This document shows positions 50,101 to 55,929 of a stretch of 64,000 nt of DNA, piece after piece. Below the pieces are notes generated by a model, which had not been told where the DNA came from, ran no database searches, and saw nothing but the letters and a program-made list of their open reading frames with translations. Each line of letters begins with the position of its first letter. Position 1 is the first letter of the stretch. Made by a program: the position numbers and the translations under genes. Origin of the DNA: Rapana venosa (lineage: Eukaryota; Mollusca; Gastropoda; Neogastropoda; Muricidae); the NCBI GenBank assembly GCA_028751875.1, contig CM054157.1, forward strand, positions 53,100,413-53,164,412, written 5' to 3'.

Positions 50101-53100
50101 TCGTGGTCAAACGCTCAGACAGCAACTGTTGTCTGTTAACCTCTTAACTGCCCAGTGCAAGTGCACCCTATATGCCGGGGAATAAAATTGTTATGTACCA
50201 CTGCTATGTTCATATCCCTCTTACTCAGAAACAACCATATGAATATTCCTGATAGTCTGCCTAATGACAGTATAAATATCGTAGATTACTTCGAGGCAAG
50301 CTCAAATTAGTTAGCTTGCTATTTCACTGCGAAAATATATTTAAAATGTAAAAAAATTGACCAAAAATATGATTTCTTTATCACCACTGTCATTCTGAGT
50401 ACTCCCGATCTCAATAAAGTCAAACATAAGTCTAGGCCAAATCTCATTCTTTTTTTTTAAAATGCATTATCAGCTGAATCATACACCATTGTTTTCATCA
50501 CTGTTAGGTAAATCTACAGTTTTATTTGCCAATTTTACAGCTGTGTAAAGTTATTTATGCCTTCAACAAGAAGTGTCAGCCATTTTGAACACAAACTTCC
50601 GAAACAGTCATGCATAAAAACACAAAATACGAGCTAAAAAACGATCGTCTTAGCTACGGTTTTTGCAGCTGAATGTTGCCAAGCAACAGGAGAGTGACCT
50701 CCATTAAGTTTGGAGTTCTTTCCCTTTAACTGTAGTCAATGAAGCAGGCTTGTTTACTTCGGTTCGACACCCCGGAAATTTTACGGGTTGTTGGCGTATA
50801 GGGTCCACGTTTAGCCCCGGAAAATTTCCGGGGTAAGGCAGTCTAGTGGTTAAAGAAGCAAAAATGCGTCACGCTGCCGTTGAGCGTCTGACAAGTCAGG
50901 CCCAGCGCATCCGTTTTTGGGGCGTAAGAGAGAATTGTTATCAAGTCTTTCTGGAAAAAAAAAAAGCAGGAGAATGGACCAAGAAGGCAGAAAAATAGAC
51001 AAGGAGGATGTGACAGGAAGAAAAGGAACAAGGGCAGAAATAAAGTGATAGAAAAGAGGAAATTTCTAGCACAGAATTTCCAGAAGGTGGGGATGCTGTT
51101 TATACTGACAGGCCCTCGGCATCGCCACAGGGAAGCTGAATTCTATGTTTCCTATTTGTTTCTGGCTTGTTTTTTAGTCTTTCCTTGGTTAGAGCTCCGA
51201 GGTTCACCAATAGTGAGATTTTGCGTATGCAACGGTTCTTCCCCCCCCCCTCATCATTAAGGTAACTGCATTCTGATTTCGGGAATGATAACTAAACATG
51301 ACACCCTGTGTACACGCATTAAAAAAAAATTTTTTGTTCAACCATTCCTACCGCCATGAAATGGTCTACACATCTGAAAGACGATGCGTTTTAACATGTG
51401 CGCAAGATGATCTGCGTGCGTTCGCACACAGGGCCTTGGGTTTATAATCTCATCTGAAGGACTTTAAGGGGGGACACGATGCGCTACAAACGTACAGTAG
51501 AAACATAACGTACAAACATACAGTATGTACAAACATGGCAGCCTGAACCGTTTTTTTTTTTCCTCCTTGGTGTCAGGATCGTCCGGAGCCGCCAAAGAGT
51601 TTGCCCTTTGCCAGTTTCTCCGACACAGCGTCCAACAACGACGTGGACAGCATCGGCAACAAGAACAGTCTGCAGGTGAGGCAGGGCAGGGCAGGGCAGG
51701 GCAGGGCAGGGCAGGGCAGGGCAGGGCAGGGCAGGGTAGGGCAGGGCAGGGTAAGGCAGGGCAGGGCAAGGCAAGGCAAGGCAAGGTAAGGCAAGGCAGG
51801 GCAAGGTAAGGCAAGGCAGGGCAAGGTAAGGCAGGGCAAGGCAAGGCAGGGCAGGGTAAGGCAGGGCAGGGTAGGGCAGGGCAGGGCAAGGCAGGGCAGG
51901 GCAGGGTAAGGCAGGGCAGGGTAGGGCAGGGCAGGGCAAGGCAGGGCAGGGCAGGGCAGGGCAGGGCAGGGCAGGGCAGGGCAGGGCAAGGCAGGGCAGG
52001 GCAGGGCAGGGCAGGGCAGGGCAGGGCAAGGCAGGGCAGGGCAGGGCAGGGTAAGGCAGGGCAGGGCAGGGTAAGGCAGGGCAGGGCAAGGCAGGGCAGG
52101 GCAAGGCAGGGCAGGGCAGGGTAAGGCAGGGCAGGGCAGGGCAAGGCAGGGCAGGGCAAGGCAGGGCAGGGCAGGGGAAGGCAGGGCAAGGGACACAGCT
52201 GTCAGAACCCCCCCCCCCCCCCCCACCCAACTTTCAGCTGCTGTCAGCTTGATATATCCATCCCATCCCAGCTGGTGCTGATTCTAGCAGGAACTGACCA
52301 CACTTGGACTTGGTTAAAAGGAAGAGGCTGGGTAATTTTAGCACAGGGCGAGCCCTTGACTGAGTTATGCTGGATTTGTGCGCTGTGGGGTGGGGTGGGA
52401 TGGGGGTGGGGGGATGGATGGATGGGTGGGTGGAGGGGGTCTCTCTGTCTCTGTCTGTGTGTGTCTCTCTCTTTCTCTCCCCTCTCCCCCCCCCCCCCCC
52501 CCCCACCTCTCTCTCTCTCTCTCTGTCTCTGCGTTCCCTTATCAGAGAGGATGTGTAGTGCCAGGTCTTCTCCTGGGCTTGTCACTCTGCAGGAGGTCTG
52601 CCTGCTGGCCTCAGCCCACACATTCCCACTTCAGAGCAGCTCATTTCATTGGGCAGGTTGCATGCTGGGTATGTTCCTGTTTCCATACCCCATCGAATGC
52701 TGACATGAATGACGGGATCTTTAACGTGCATATTTGATCTCCTGCATGTGTATATACATGAAAAGAATCAAGGCACTGGCAGGTCTGTACTTGAAGTTGA
52801 CCTGGGAGGTCATGAAAATCACTTGCCCATAATTCTCCAGAGATTTGAACCTGCGATTTAGTGGACTTGAGGACTTGACGTCGGTTGATCTTGACCACTT
52901 GGCTTCAGCAGCCATGGGTGGGGGTGGGGTGGGGGGAGGGGGTAATGTCGTTGGGAGGATGACCTTCTGGTGTCCTGATTGTTGTCTTCTGTCAGAAGTG
53001 TTATATATATAAATAACATATAAATATAAAATTATACACTTGCAGTGTTGATGTTTGCCTGCAAGAAGAAGCTGTGAGGAAGATGAAGTATGCCAGCATC

Positions 53101-54159
53101 ACCACCAACAAAAAAAGGGACAATATTTGTATGTGTGTGTGTGTGTGGGGTTGTTGATATATGATGAGCCATTGTCACAAGCGTGCAATCTGAAGCAGTG
53201 TTGGAAGTGTGTTGTGCAGTTTGTGTCTTCTGTGTGCCTGTTCATTTATTTCATTTATTTCATTTATACCACTTTAAGTCACGAGATTTCTCTGCGTGAA
53301 ATTCGGGCTGCTCTCCTTGGGGAGAGCACGTCGCCACAAGAGCAGCGCCACCCTTTTTTTTTTTTTTTTTTTTGTCTGCAACTGTATTTCTTTCCCTATC
53401 AGAGTGGCTTTTTTCTAAGAATTTTGCCAGGGACAACTCTCCTGTTGCCGTGGGTTCTTTTTCGTGCGCTGCATAATTTTCTGTAACACACGGGACCTCG
53501 GGTTATCGTCTCATCCGAAAGACTAGCGCCCAGACCACCACTCATGGTGTAATGGATGGGGGAAAAGTTTCGGGCCCAGACGGGATACGAACCACGCACA
53601 CTTCCGACCCGGACTTTTCGCTTTCTAGACAGGCGCGTTACCTCTAGACCACCGATCCAGTTTCAGTCACTTGCAGAGTCTCCTATAAATATATCCTCGA
53701 AAAATGCCGGTGCTGCAGCTGACAGTAATGATGATAATGATAGTGTTGATTATTGAAGACGTTGACGATAATAGTGACGATAATAGTAATAATAATAATA
53801 ATATTGATGATAATAATGATTATTGATGATAATGACGATGACTGTAGAAGACATTGGTGACGACAGTTGTGGTGATAGCAATACCATAGCATTGTTCATC
53901 ATTCATACACATGACAGTGACAATGGTCTCATGATAGCCACACTGATCTCACGTTCTCAAGATCTCATTCCAGCCCTCCCCGGCAGACACAGAAGAGATG
54001 GAGATCCTCTCAGCGATGGACAATGACGACACCCAACCCTCCGACATCTCCTCCTTCAAAATGTCCGGCGGTTTCGAGGACACGTCGTCCCACTCCCCCT
54101 GCCCGGCAGAATCTTTAGACGACGAGCCGTCGTCGACCGTGACCCCCTGCACACAGTGA
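24261..54159 (+). CDS. DNTTIP1: DNTTIP1 (TdIF1)-like subunit of the MiDAC deacetylase complex, 17 coding exons
   Basis: Coding exons: 24261-24295, 27050-27813, 29126-29331, 33534-35251, 36376-36482, 37730-37835, 39008-39109, 39517-39624, 42316-42399, 43489-43520, 44288-44360, 45442-45500, 46042-46102, 47176-47300, 49886-50018, 51577-51675, 53974-54159. All introns are GT..AG and all phases match; restoring one base near 34599 gives 1,332 codons plus stop. Residues ~909-1236 follow vertebrate DNTTIP1 in order: NPFN, a helical dimerisation block ([20 protein letters not shown]), [40 protein letters not shown]. In the known family the N-terminal domain dimerises and binds HDAC1/2 with MIDEAS, and the C-terminal SKI/SNO/DAC domain binds DNA; the protein is nuclear. 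Odd: human protein is ~330 residues, so residues 1-908 are an extra low-complexity region. The homology is secure; exons 1-4 rest on phase, splice sites and composition. Confidence 0.85.
24296..25734 (+). other. intron 1, unique AT-rich DNA
   Basis: Few simple repeats; unusually clean for this window. No element or conserved motif recognised. Confidence 0.4.
25735..25880 (-). mobile_element. SINE family D 3' module (intron 1)
   Basis: GGCTAGAGCTTCCAGGTTCA and AAGGTAGCCGCATTCAGACT only. Confidence 0.6.
26020..26255 (+). mobile_element. SINE family A, old, head missing (intron 1)
   Basis: GTGAGACTATAAACAGAGATC through GGGCACTGGATGTAAAA to a degenerate tail. More diverged than other copies. 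Confidence 0.75.
27050..27813 (+). CDS. DNTTIP1: exon 2: Ser/Pro/Ala-rich N-terminal extension
   Basis: Acceptor gttttcag|ac, donor CAAG|GTGATT. The reading frame is open through about 254 codons of GC-rich, CpG-containing sequence that stands out from AT-rich neighbours. It is rich in SP/SS pairs ([17 protein letters not shown]) and contains VKQE, a psi-K-x-E sumoylation-type motif. No folded domain is recognised; probably disordered. A 250-codon open frame on the opposite strand is its shadow. Confidence 0.75.
28617..28920 (-). mobile_element. RTE-like LINE C-terminal remnant
   Basis: Minus-strand frame reads [59 protein letters not shown] and [20 protein letters not shown], with one internal stop after DGKRP. 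RLxWFGHVxR...GKRPxGRPxxxW...DL is the signature C-terminus of RTE-type elements. Lies in intron 2 of the DNTTIP1-like gene, antisense to it. Confidence 0.75.
29126..29331 (+). CDS. DNTTIP1: exon 3: RS/SP-rich segment
   Basis: Acceptor ctgttcag|tg, donor ATT|GTAAGA. Incoming phase fits exon 2. Encodes [24 protein letters not shown] and [15 protein letters not shown], a basic Ser/Pro-rich stretch that looks like a phosphorylated disordered linker. Confidence 0.7.
29436..30300 (+). repeat. ~57-bp minisatellite (intron 3)
   Basis: About 16 units GCATGGCCAGGATTATTCAC + TTAGGTTTAGATGGTTTAGC + ACTATC(TGTC)n; the (TCTG) part varies in length. Begins ~100 bp after the exon 3 donor. Confidence 0.92.
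30318..30735 (-). mobile_element. SINE family D, full length (intron 3)
   Basis: Minus-oriented. Same head/core type as family A (CACGGGACCTCGGTCTACAG, CTCTAACCACTAGG) but the 3' module is different: GGCTAGAGGTTCCCGGTTC, GGTAGCTGCATTCCAACT. Confidence 0.8.
30887..31148 (+). repeat. 52-bp minisatellite, 5 copies (intron 3)
   Basis: Five nearly identical units GAAGAAAAATATAGTGTTTT + GTTGTAATGATTGCAGAATT + ACTTTCAAGATG. Confidence 0.92.
31860..33533 (+). repeat. ~60-bp minisatellite carrying copies of the exon 4 splice acceptor
   Basis: About 24 units of (CATA)n + TGTCTGTTCTCCCACAGATC + CGCTTGTTGATGGATCTGTTG + ATGTACATACA, the last directly preceding exon 4. The unit's TTCTCCCACAG|ATCCCCTTG equals the real acceptor and first exon bases. 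(CATA)n length varies from 3 to ~16, so units range from ~40 to ~110 bp. All long frames here, on both strands, are repeat translation. Confidence 0.9.
33534..35251 (+). CDS. DNTTIP1: exon 4: large Pro/Ser/Thr-rich exon with one apparent 1-nt frameshift
   Basis: Acceptor ctcccacag|ATCCCC, donor CAGTTG|GTAAGT. The first ~355 codons read in the frame of 33534; from about 34602 the coding-like frame ([14 protein letters not shown] and on to AKEQL) is displaced by one missing base near gtgccttg at 34596-34603. Both halves match the phases of their neighbours. It encodes PVDLS at 33813-33827 (CtBP-type motif), LKLEE, VKKEE and VKSEV psi-K-x-E motifs, an acidic EEEEVEVEV run and Pro/His tracts. The exon directly follows a minisatellite made of copies of its own acceptor. 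Confidence 0.75.
35405..35825 (+). mobile_element. SINE family B, full length (intron 4)
   Basis: tRNA-like head (GGATCGGTGGTCTAGAGGTA, B box GGTTCAAATCC), core TCGGATGAGACGATAAACCA then GGTCCCGTGTG, and a distinct 3' part (GCAGAGAAATCTGACGTG) ending GATATAAATAAA. Confidence 0.85.
36232..36330 (-). mobile_element. SINE family D 3' module (intron 4)
   Basis: TTGGCAAGAGCTTCGCAGCA and GGTAGCCGTATGCCAACTTC; ends about 45 bp before exon 5. Confidence 0.6.
36376..36482 (+). CDS. DNTTIP1: exon 5: start of the conserved DNTTIP1 region
   Basis: Acceptor tgtgtgcag|ATAAAT, donor CCAA|GTCAGT. Encodes [14 protein letters not shown] and [13 protein letters not shown], matching the NPWN...RSQ segment that opens the conserved part of vertebrate DNTTIP1. 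Ends with two bases of a Lys codon completed by exon 6. Confidence 0.85.
36540..36915. repeat. pyrimidine-rich TCTG/TC/CCT array (intron 5)
   Basis: Starts ~55 bp after the exon 5 donor; open frames here are repeat translation. Confidence 0.9.
37425..37562 (-). mobile_element. SINE family D 3' module (intron 5)
   Basis: CTCGGCTAGAGCTTCTGTGT and GGCAGCCACATTCGGGCTTC with a (TA) array between them. Confidence 0.6.
37730..37835 (+). CDS. DNTTIP1: exon 6: dimerisation-domain helix
   Basis: Acceptor gtcccccag|G, donor GTGGAG|GTAAGG. Encodes [14 protein letters not shown] and [15 protein letters not shown], aligning with the MDLLRAVLQPSINEEIQ segment of the human protein, which belongs to the dimer that contacts HDAC and MIDEAS. 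A 65-bp LINE 3' tail starts only about 20 bp after the donor. Confidence 0.9.
37858..37925 (+). mobile_element. isolated LINE 3' tail in intron 6
   Basis: GATTTGTCTGTGCAAGATAC, AGCGCTATATAAATTCC, then ATTATT. Same tail as the CR1/L2-like LINE, inserted about 20 bp after the exon 6 splice donor. Confidence 0.65.
37975..38349 (-). mobile_element. SINE family A-like, full length (intron 6)
   Basis: Minus-oriented with a (TA)n in the tail, core complement of CGGATGA, and tRNA-like head complement ending CAGACTATGCCATCCC. Confidence 0.75.
38578..38937. repeat. repeat H, copy 1 (intron 6)
   Basis: About 355 bp, from TTCAGCGCCTGGGCTTCATC to GGAGGTCATCGTCG; matches 46532-46890 closely by eye. No coding or tRNA-like feature recognised. 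Confidence 0.75.
39008..39109 (+). CDS. DNTTIP1: exon 7: dimerisation-domain helices
   Basis: Acceptor tgtgtgcag|ACATTT, donor GAAGAG|GTGAGT. Encodes [19 protein letters not shown] and [12 protein letters not shown], matching the human FFQKAALNVRDNVG...LIQEACRSCLEQ block. 34 codons, phase 0 at both ends. Confidence 0.9.
39155..39450. repeat. TG and GA arrays (intron 7)
   Basis: (TG)n 39155-39250 and (GA)n 39378-39440. Confidence 0.9.
39517..39624 (+). CDS. DNTTIP1: exon 8: linker after the dimerisation domain
   Basis: Acceptor ttgcattgcag|GCCAAG, donor TCTCCG|GTCAGT. Encodes [20 protein letters not shown] and [16 protein letters not shown] continues the family's AKLLFS helix; the rest is a Ser/Thr-Pro linker. 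A TTAA-flanked transposon lies 20 bp into the next intron. Confidence 0.85.
39649..40715. mobile_element. piggyBac-type non-autonomous element, intron 8
   Basis: Flanked by TTAA at 39645-39648 and 40716-40719. Terminal inverted repeats: CTCTTTGCTGGGCA at the left and the complement of CCCTTTGCTGGGCA at the right. 1,067 bp, with CpG-rich unique interior unlike the surrounding intron. No intact transposase; short frames only. TTAA duplication plus a TIR starting CYC is the piggyBac superfamily pattern. Confidence 0.75.
40905..41030 (-). mobile_element. element E, 3' fragment (intron 8)
   Basis: Starts TTCTTCTTCGTCGTCTAACT and ends in CCCAGCGCATCCAACTTC; only the tail-proximal third is present. 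Confidence 0.6.
41145..41520 (-). mobile_element. SINE family D, full length (intron 8)
   Basis: 3' module at 41150-41240 (GGTAGCCGCATTCCGACTTT), shared core at 41330-41460, head remnant near 41500. Confidence 0.75.
41521..42200 (+). other. unique AT-rich intron 8 DNA
   Basis: No repeat or coding feature recognised. Confidence 0.4.
42316..42399 (+). CDS. DNTTIP1: exon 9: Ser/Asp-rich linker with basic end
   Basis: Acceptor ttgtgttgcag|ACTCCC, donor CCCAGG|GTAAGG. Encodes [20 protein letters not shown] and PKKVPR. SDSDSE is a casein-kinase-2-type acidic serine cluster; the basic end leads into the AT-hook-like exon 10. 28 codons, phase 0. Confidence 0.85.
42655..42900. repeat. GA and TG arrays (intron 9)
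   Basis: (GA)n 42655-42735, then mixed TG/GA. Confidence 0.9.
43110..43745 (+). repeat. duplicated TG-array block flanking exon 10
   Basis: AAACTTATCAATGATTGATG+TAGAT follows a TG/TATG array at 43191-43215 and again at 43719-43745. Exon 10 lies between the two copies. Confidence 0.75.
43489..43520 (+). CDS. DNTTIP1: exon 10: AT-hook-like micro-exon
   Basis: 32 nt. Acceptor ttgtttcag|AGGAAA, donor TCAGG|GTAAAT. Encodes [11 protein letters not shown], the counterpart of KKRKGRPPG in the human protein, an AT-hook-like DNA-binding element. Ends on two bases completed by exon 11. Confidence 0.85.
43958..44085 (-). mobile_element. element E, 3' fragment (intron 10)
   Basis: TTCTTCAACTAACGCTCAGA to CAGGCCCAGCGCATCCGACT. 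Confidence 0.6.
44288..44360 (+). CDS. DNTTIP1: exon 11: basic linker to DNA-binding domain
   Basis: Acceptor aacgcag|A, donor CCCAAG|GTATGG. Encodes [20 protein letters not shown] and EGPK, matching human KPKSCEPIRREGPK immediately before the conserved WDP. Confidence 0.85.
44411..44691 (-). mobile_element. SINE family C, full length (intron 11)
   Basis: Head GGGATAGCTCAGTGGTCAGA, AAGTTAAGCAGAGTCGAGCG, GTTACCAGTTGGATGGGTGA then CCG; tail GGTAAAGG at 44411. Antisense to the DNTTIP1-like gene. Confidence 0.85.
45262..45384 (+). repeat. ~42-bp direct repeat before exon 12
   Basis: CTCTTTAGCTTAGAACT and TTATCTGCCAGTGC occur at 45262-45302 and 45343-45384, ~81 bp apart. Confidence 0.75.
45442..45500 (+). 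CDS. DNTTIP1: exon 12: start of SKI/SNO/DAC-like domain
   Basis: Acceptor gtggtttcag|TGGGAC, donor AACAA|GTGAGT. Encodes [19 protein letters not shown], clearly the human WDPARLNESTTFVLGSRAN segment. Confidence 0.95.
45720..45793. repeat. TA microsatellite (intron 12)
   Basis: (TA)n preceded by (TATG)n. Confidence 0.92.
46042..46102 (+). CDS. DNTTIP1: exon 13: SKI/SNO/DAC-like domain
   Basis: Acceptor gtgtttcag|AGCTCT, donor TTCAAG|GTCAGT. With exon 12 gives [21 protein letters not shown], matching human KALGMGGTRGRIYIKHPHLFK. One of the best-conserved stretches. Confidence 0.95.
46170..46262 (-). mobile_element. SINE family D 3' module (intron 13)
   Basis: CTCAGCTAGACCTCCAAGGT and AAGGTAGCTGCATTATGCCT. 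Confidence 0.6.
46262..46532 (-). mobile_element. SINE family I (intron 13)
   Basis: Minus-oriented tRNA-like head: A box TAGCCGAGTGGTTAAGACC, B box GGGTTCGAGTC (46460-46530); body includes GCATGTGTCTATACATGAAG. Confidence 0.75.
46532..46890. repeat. repeat H, copy 2 (intron 13)
   Basis: Second copy of repeat H, same orientation, with a SINE I immediately before and a SINE A tail immediately after. Confidence 0.75.
46885..46950 (+). mobile_element. SINE family A tail fragment (intron 13)
   Basis: ACACGGGGACTGGATGTAAAA to TTATTCCATTATCCTCAATA, joined directly to repeat H. Confidence 0.7.
47045..47174. repeat. TG array forming the exon 14 acceptor tract
   Basis: (TG)n with GG interruptions running directly into gtgtgtgcag. 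Confidence 0.92.
47176..47300 (+). CDS. DNTTIP1: exon 14: SKI/SNO/DAC-like domain
   Basis: Acceptor tgtgtgcag|TACTCG, donor TACAA|GTAGGT. Encodes [36 protein letters not shown] and KTDEY, matching human YAADPQDKHWL...ATGGKMAYLLIEEDIRDLA. The acceptor polypyrimidine tract is replaced by a TG-rich array of about 130 bp. Confidence 0.95.
47366..47703 (+). mobile_element. SINE A body with a different tRNA-like head (intron 14)
   Basis: The head (GGCAGGACGGTTAAGACATT, B box GGGTTCGATTCCC) differs from the usual family A head, but from CGGATGAGACTATAAACCG onward it is a typical, well-kept family A copy with A-rich end. Confidence 0.8.
47945..48290. repeat. GACTACTG-type triplet array with ~75-bp higher order
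   Basis: Units like TACGACTGCTGTGACTACTG + CTACAGTGACTATGACTAC recur three to four times just before the exon 15 minisatellite. Confidence 0.85.
48295..49885 (+). repeat. ~100-bp minisatellite carrying copies of the exon 15 5' end
   Basis: Fourteen units: T-rich tract, AACAG acceptor, AGACAGTCCTACGCTGATGA, TGCACGAGTGTCAGGGGTTTGAG, then a GTGACAGTGATGACAATGAC-type AT-rich spacer. The fifteenth is exon 15 itself. A degenerate partial unit sits at 48295. Confidence 0.92.
49886..50018 (+). CDS. DNTTIP1: exon 15: end of DNA-binding domain and RS stretch
   Basis: Acceptor acttttaacag|A, donor CTGGGC|GTATGT. Encodes [19 protein letters not shown] and [15 protein letters not shown] followed by RSRSRSPLG. 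It corresponds to the C-terminal helices of human DNTTIP1 (SFVLPSWMVEKMRKYM). Fourteen near-copies of its acceptor and first ~43 coding bases lie in tandem upstream; only this one continues GAGGTGCCGGAG into the conserved helix. Confidence 0.9.
50085..51120 (-). mobile_element. element E, split by a piggyBac-type MITE (intron 15)
   Basis: Pieces 50085-50139 and 50850-51120 together form one element E (GGTCAAACGCTCAGACAGCA ... GACAAGTCAGGCCCAGCGCA ... AATTTCTAGCACAGAATTTC). Confidence 0.7.
50140..50849. mobile_element. piggyBac-type MITE nested in element E, intron 15
   Basis: Flanked by TTAA at 50136-50139 and 50850-50853. TIRs: CCTCTTAACTGCCC at left, and the right end reads CCACTAGACTGCC on the other strand. 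710 bp. Removing it with one TTAA rejoins GTTGTCTGTTAA to AGAAGCAAAAATGCG, matching the uninterrupted element E copy at 57.3 kb. No coding capacity seen. Confidence 0.75.
51176..51475 (-). mobile_element. SINE family D, head missing (intron 15)
   Basis: TTGGTTAGAGCTCCGAGGTT, AAGGTAACTGCATTCTGAT, then core to ATCTGAAGGACTTTAAGG. Confidence 0.75.
51577..51675 (+). CDS. DNTTIP1: exon 16: C-terminal tail
   Basis: Acceptor ttggtgtcag|GATCGT, donor CTGCAG|GTGAGG. Encodes [20 protein letters not shown] and [13 protein letters not shown]. 33 codons, phase 0. No counterpart recalled in the shorter vertebrate protein. A pentanucleotide minisatellite starts at the donor. Confidence 0.75.
51676..52192 (+). 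repeat. GCAGG pentanucleotide minisatellite at the exon 16 donor
   Basis: Begins with the splice donor (CTGCAG|GTGAGGCAGGGCAGG) and runs ~515 bp as GGGCA/GGCAA/GGTAA variants. Antisense Pro-Ala-Leu-Pro-Cys frames are repeat artefacts. Confidence 0.92.
52655..52917 (-). mobile_element. SINE family I (intron 16)
   Basis: Second copy of the 46.3-kb element (GCTGGGTATGTTCCTGTTTC, CATGTGTATATACATGAAAA, degenerate tRNA-like head near 52860-52917). Confidence 0.7.
53250..53662 (-). mobile_element. SINE family B, full length (intron 16)
   Basis: Minus-oriented copy of the 35.4-kb element: 3' end at 53250-53300 (GAGATTTCTCTGCGTGAAAT), core near 53500, head complement ending TCTAGACCACCGATCC. Confidence 0.85.
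53974..54159 (+). CDS. DNTTIP1: exon 17: acidic C-terminus and stop
   Basis: Acceptor ctcattccag|CCCTCC gives phase 0 and an acidic frame ([33 protein letters not shown]) ending TPCTQ and TGA at 54157-54159. A nearer AG at 53988-53989 would give a different frame that stops at once in the middle of the exon and lacks coding character, so the upstream acceptor is preferred. Confidence 0.75.
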   Translation, partial: PSPADTEEMEILSAMDNDDTQPSDISSFKMSGGFEDTSSHSPCPAESLDDEPSSTVTPCTQ

Positions 54160-54271
54160 CCCCTACCAGCCAGGGGCCAGTAACTCTGGGAAGGGCTGGA
54201 CACGTCTTCAGAGAAGCAGCTCCTGTGTAGGGACTGAATCGGTCCCTCAAAGCCATGCCTCAACCTTAGGC

Positions 54272-54310
<39 letters not shown>

Positions 54311-55882
54311 TTGTGTCCTACTCCTCACCTTCATGTCTTCAGCATCTACACCAAACAGACTCTCTCGCCTTCCCTAGAGGCTTCGGGCGAGGATTCCTGT
54401 ACGCTGGGTTTGGATTCCGTTGATAGAGAATCCACCCTGACAAGGGCTGTTCTCCAGCTCTTCACACAAGTTTCTCACACGTTCGCAGAGTTCCTCTGCT
54501 GTGCTCAAGCCACCAGCTCGTATTGAAAAAAAACCTCGCCGGTTGATAGCTCATGTTGAGTTGAGTATACTTCCAAACCCATGAAGTGTTGAAACCGTCT
54601 GTGGATAGAGCCGTGCCAGCCCCTTCAGCTCCAGCCAAGTTGGTAGCGTCTACATTCCGACTATCCTAGGAGAAAAAATACAACCCTGAAACACGAAGCA
54701 GGCTGGGCTTGGCTCGTGCATCAAAGAAGAAACCGCTGGCCATCTTCGGGAACGTGAGATGAAGAGGGGACGACAGACCGAGCTGTGTTGTTGTCTGTGT
54801 GATGACAGACCGAGCTGTGTTGTCATCGGTCGTAGTGTAGATTGAGTGGGTAGTGCTTTCCATGTCGTGTCGATGACCTGCTGACTGGACGTCTGTGATG
54901 CCTTTCAGTGGTGAGAGAAGAACACAGCTGTGTTGTTTTTTTACTTGTTCAGCGCGGCTGATTGTTGTTGGTGTAGGCATTCATTCGCTACATCGTTGTC
55001 GAGAGGAAGACTCAGTGCACAGGGATGATGGAACGCATGTGTGATGAGCTTAGTGGTAGCAGCAGAGAAAACCAGATTGTTTGAGGAAAGTTTTTTACTG
55101 TCGTAAAGTGCCTGGGTGCTGATTGTCTGATTTCGTTTGAGATTATCCACACATAAAAAAACAAGAAGTGCTCGCACATGCGATAAGCCACAACAGCACA
55201 CACACATACAAACGCATTGCTTATGATGTACATTGGAATGAAAATGTGCTTGAGATCACACACAAAAACAGACACTACTACACAACACATACTACATCAC
55301 CACACACATATTCAGGCCAGTTTCAAGTGAACGTATTTGCAGCAACTTATACCACCATGAATTGCAAACACTGATCAGTCGACTCGGGCAAAAGACAACA
55401 CACACACACACACACGCACACACCACACACACACACACACACACGGGCATTGCAGTGACAATGGTGTTACCTGGCCACTTTCTGTTTACTCAGTAACCTG
55501 CAACAAAAAGAAAAGTGAACTTGATCTTTAAAAAAAAAAAAAAAAAAAATTTATAAATTTTTTTTTTTTTAGAAAGTGAATTTTGATCTTCAATTCTCCT
55601 TACACCTCACCTTGTTGTTGTTTCGCAAAGTCTGCTGAGAGAAGATAACTTCTACATCGCCGCTCCCTTTTTAAAACAGATCATCCACAGCAACGTTGAA
55701 CAGAGATTTTTTATACCGTACTATGTCAAAGATAATGACAATCTTTATTCCATCTGCGTGTCAGAGCAGAAACTATGAGCAGCAGTGATGGCTGCAAGTG
55801 CATAAATGAACAAACGTGTGTGCGCACACACACACACGCACACGCACGCACGCACACGTGCACACACACACACACACACACG

Positions 55883-55929
<47 letters not shown>

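Noticed and set aside
51464..52230. ~240-codon Pro-Ala-Leu-Pro-Cys frames on the minus strand
   Set aside because: Translation of the GCAGG pentamer in intron 16.
53989..54110. Alternative exon 17 acceptor at ggcag (53988-53989)
   Set aside because: Gives a frame that ends in TAG and lacks coding character; the upstream acceptor keeps the acidic frame and phase.
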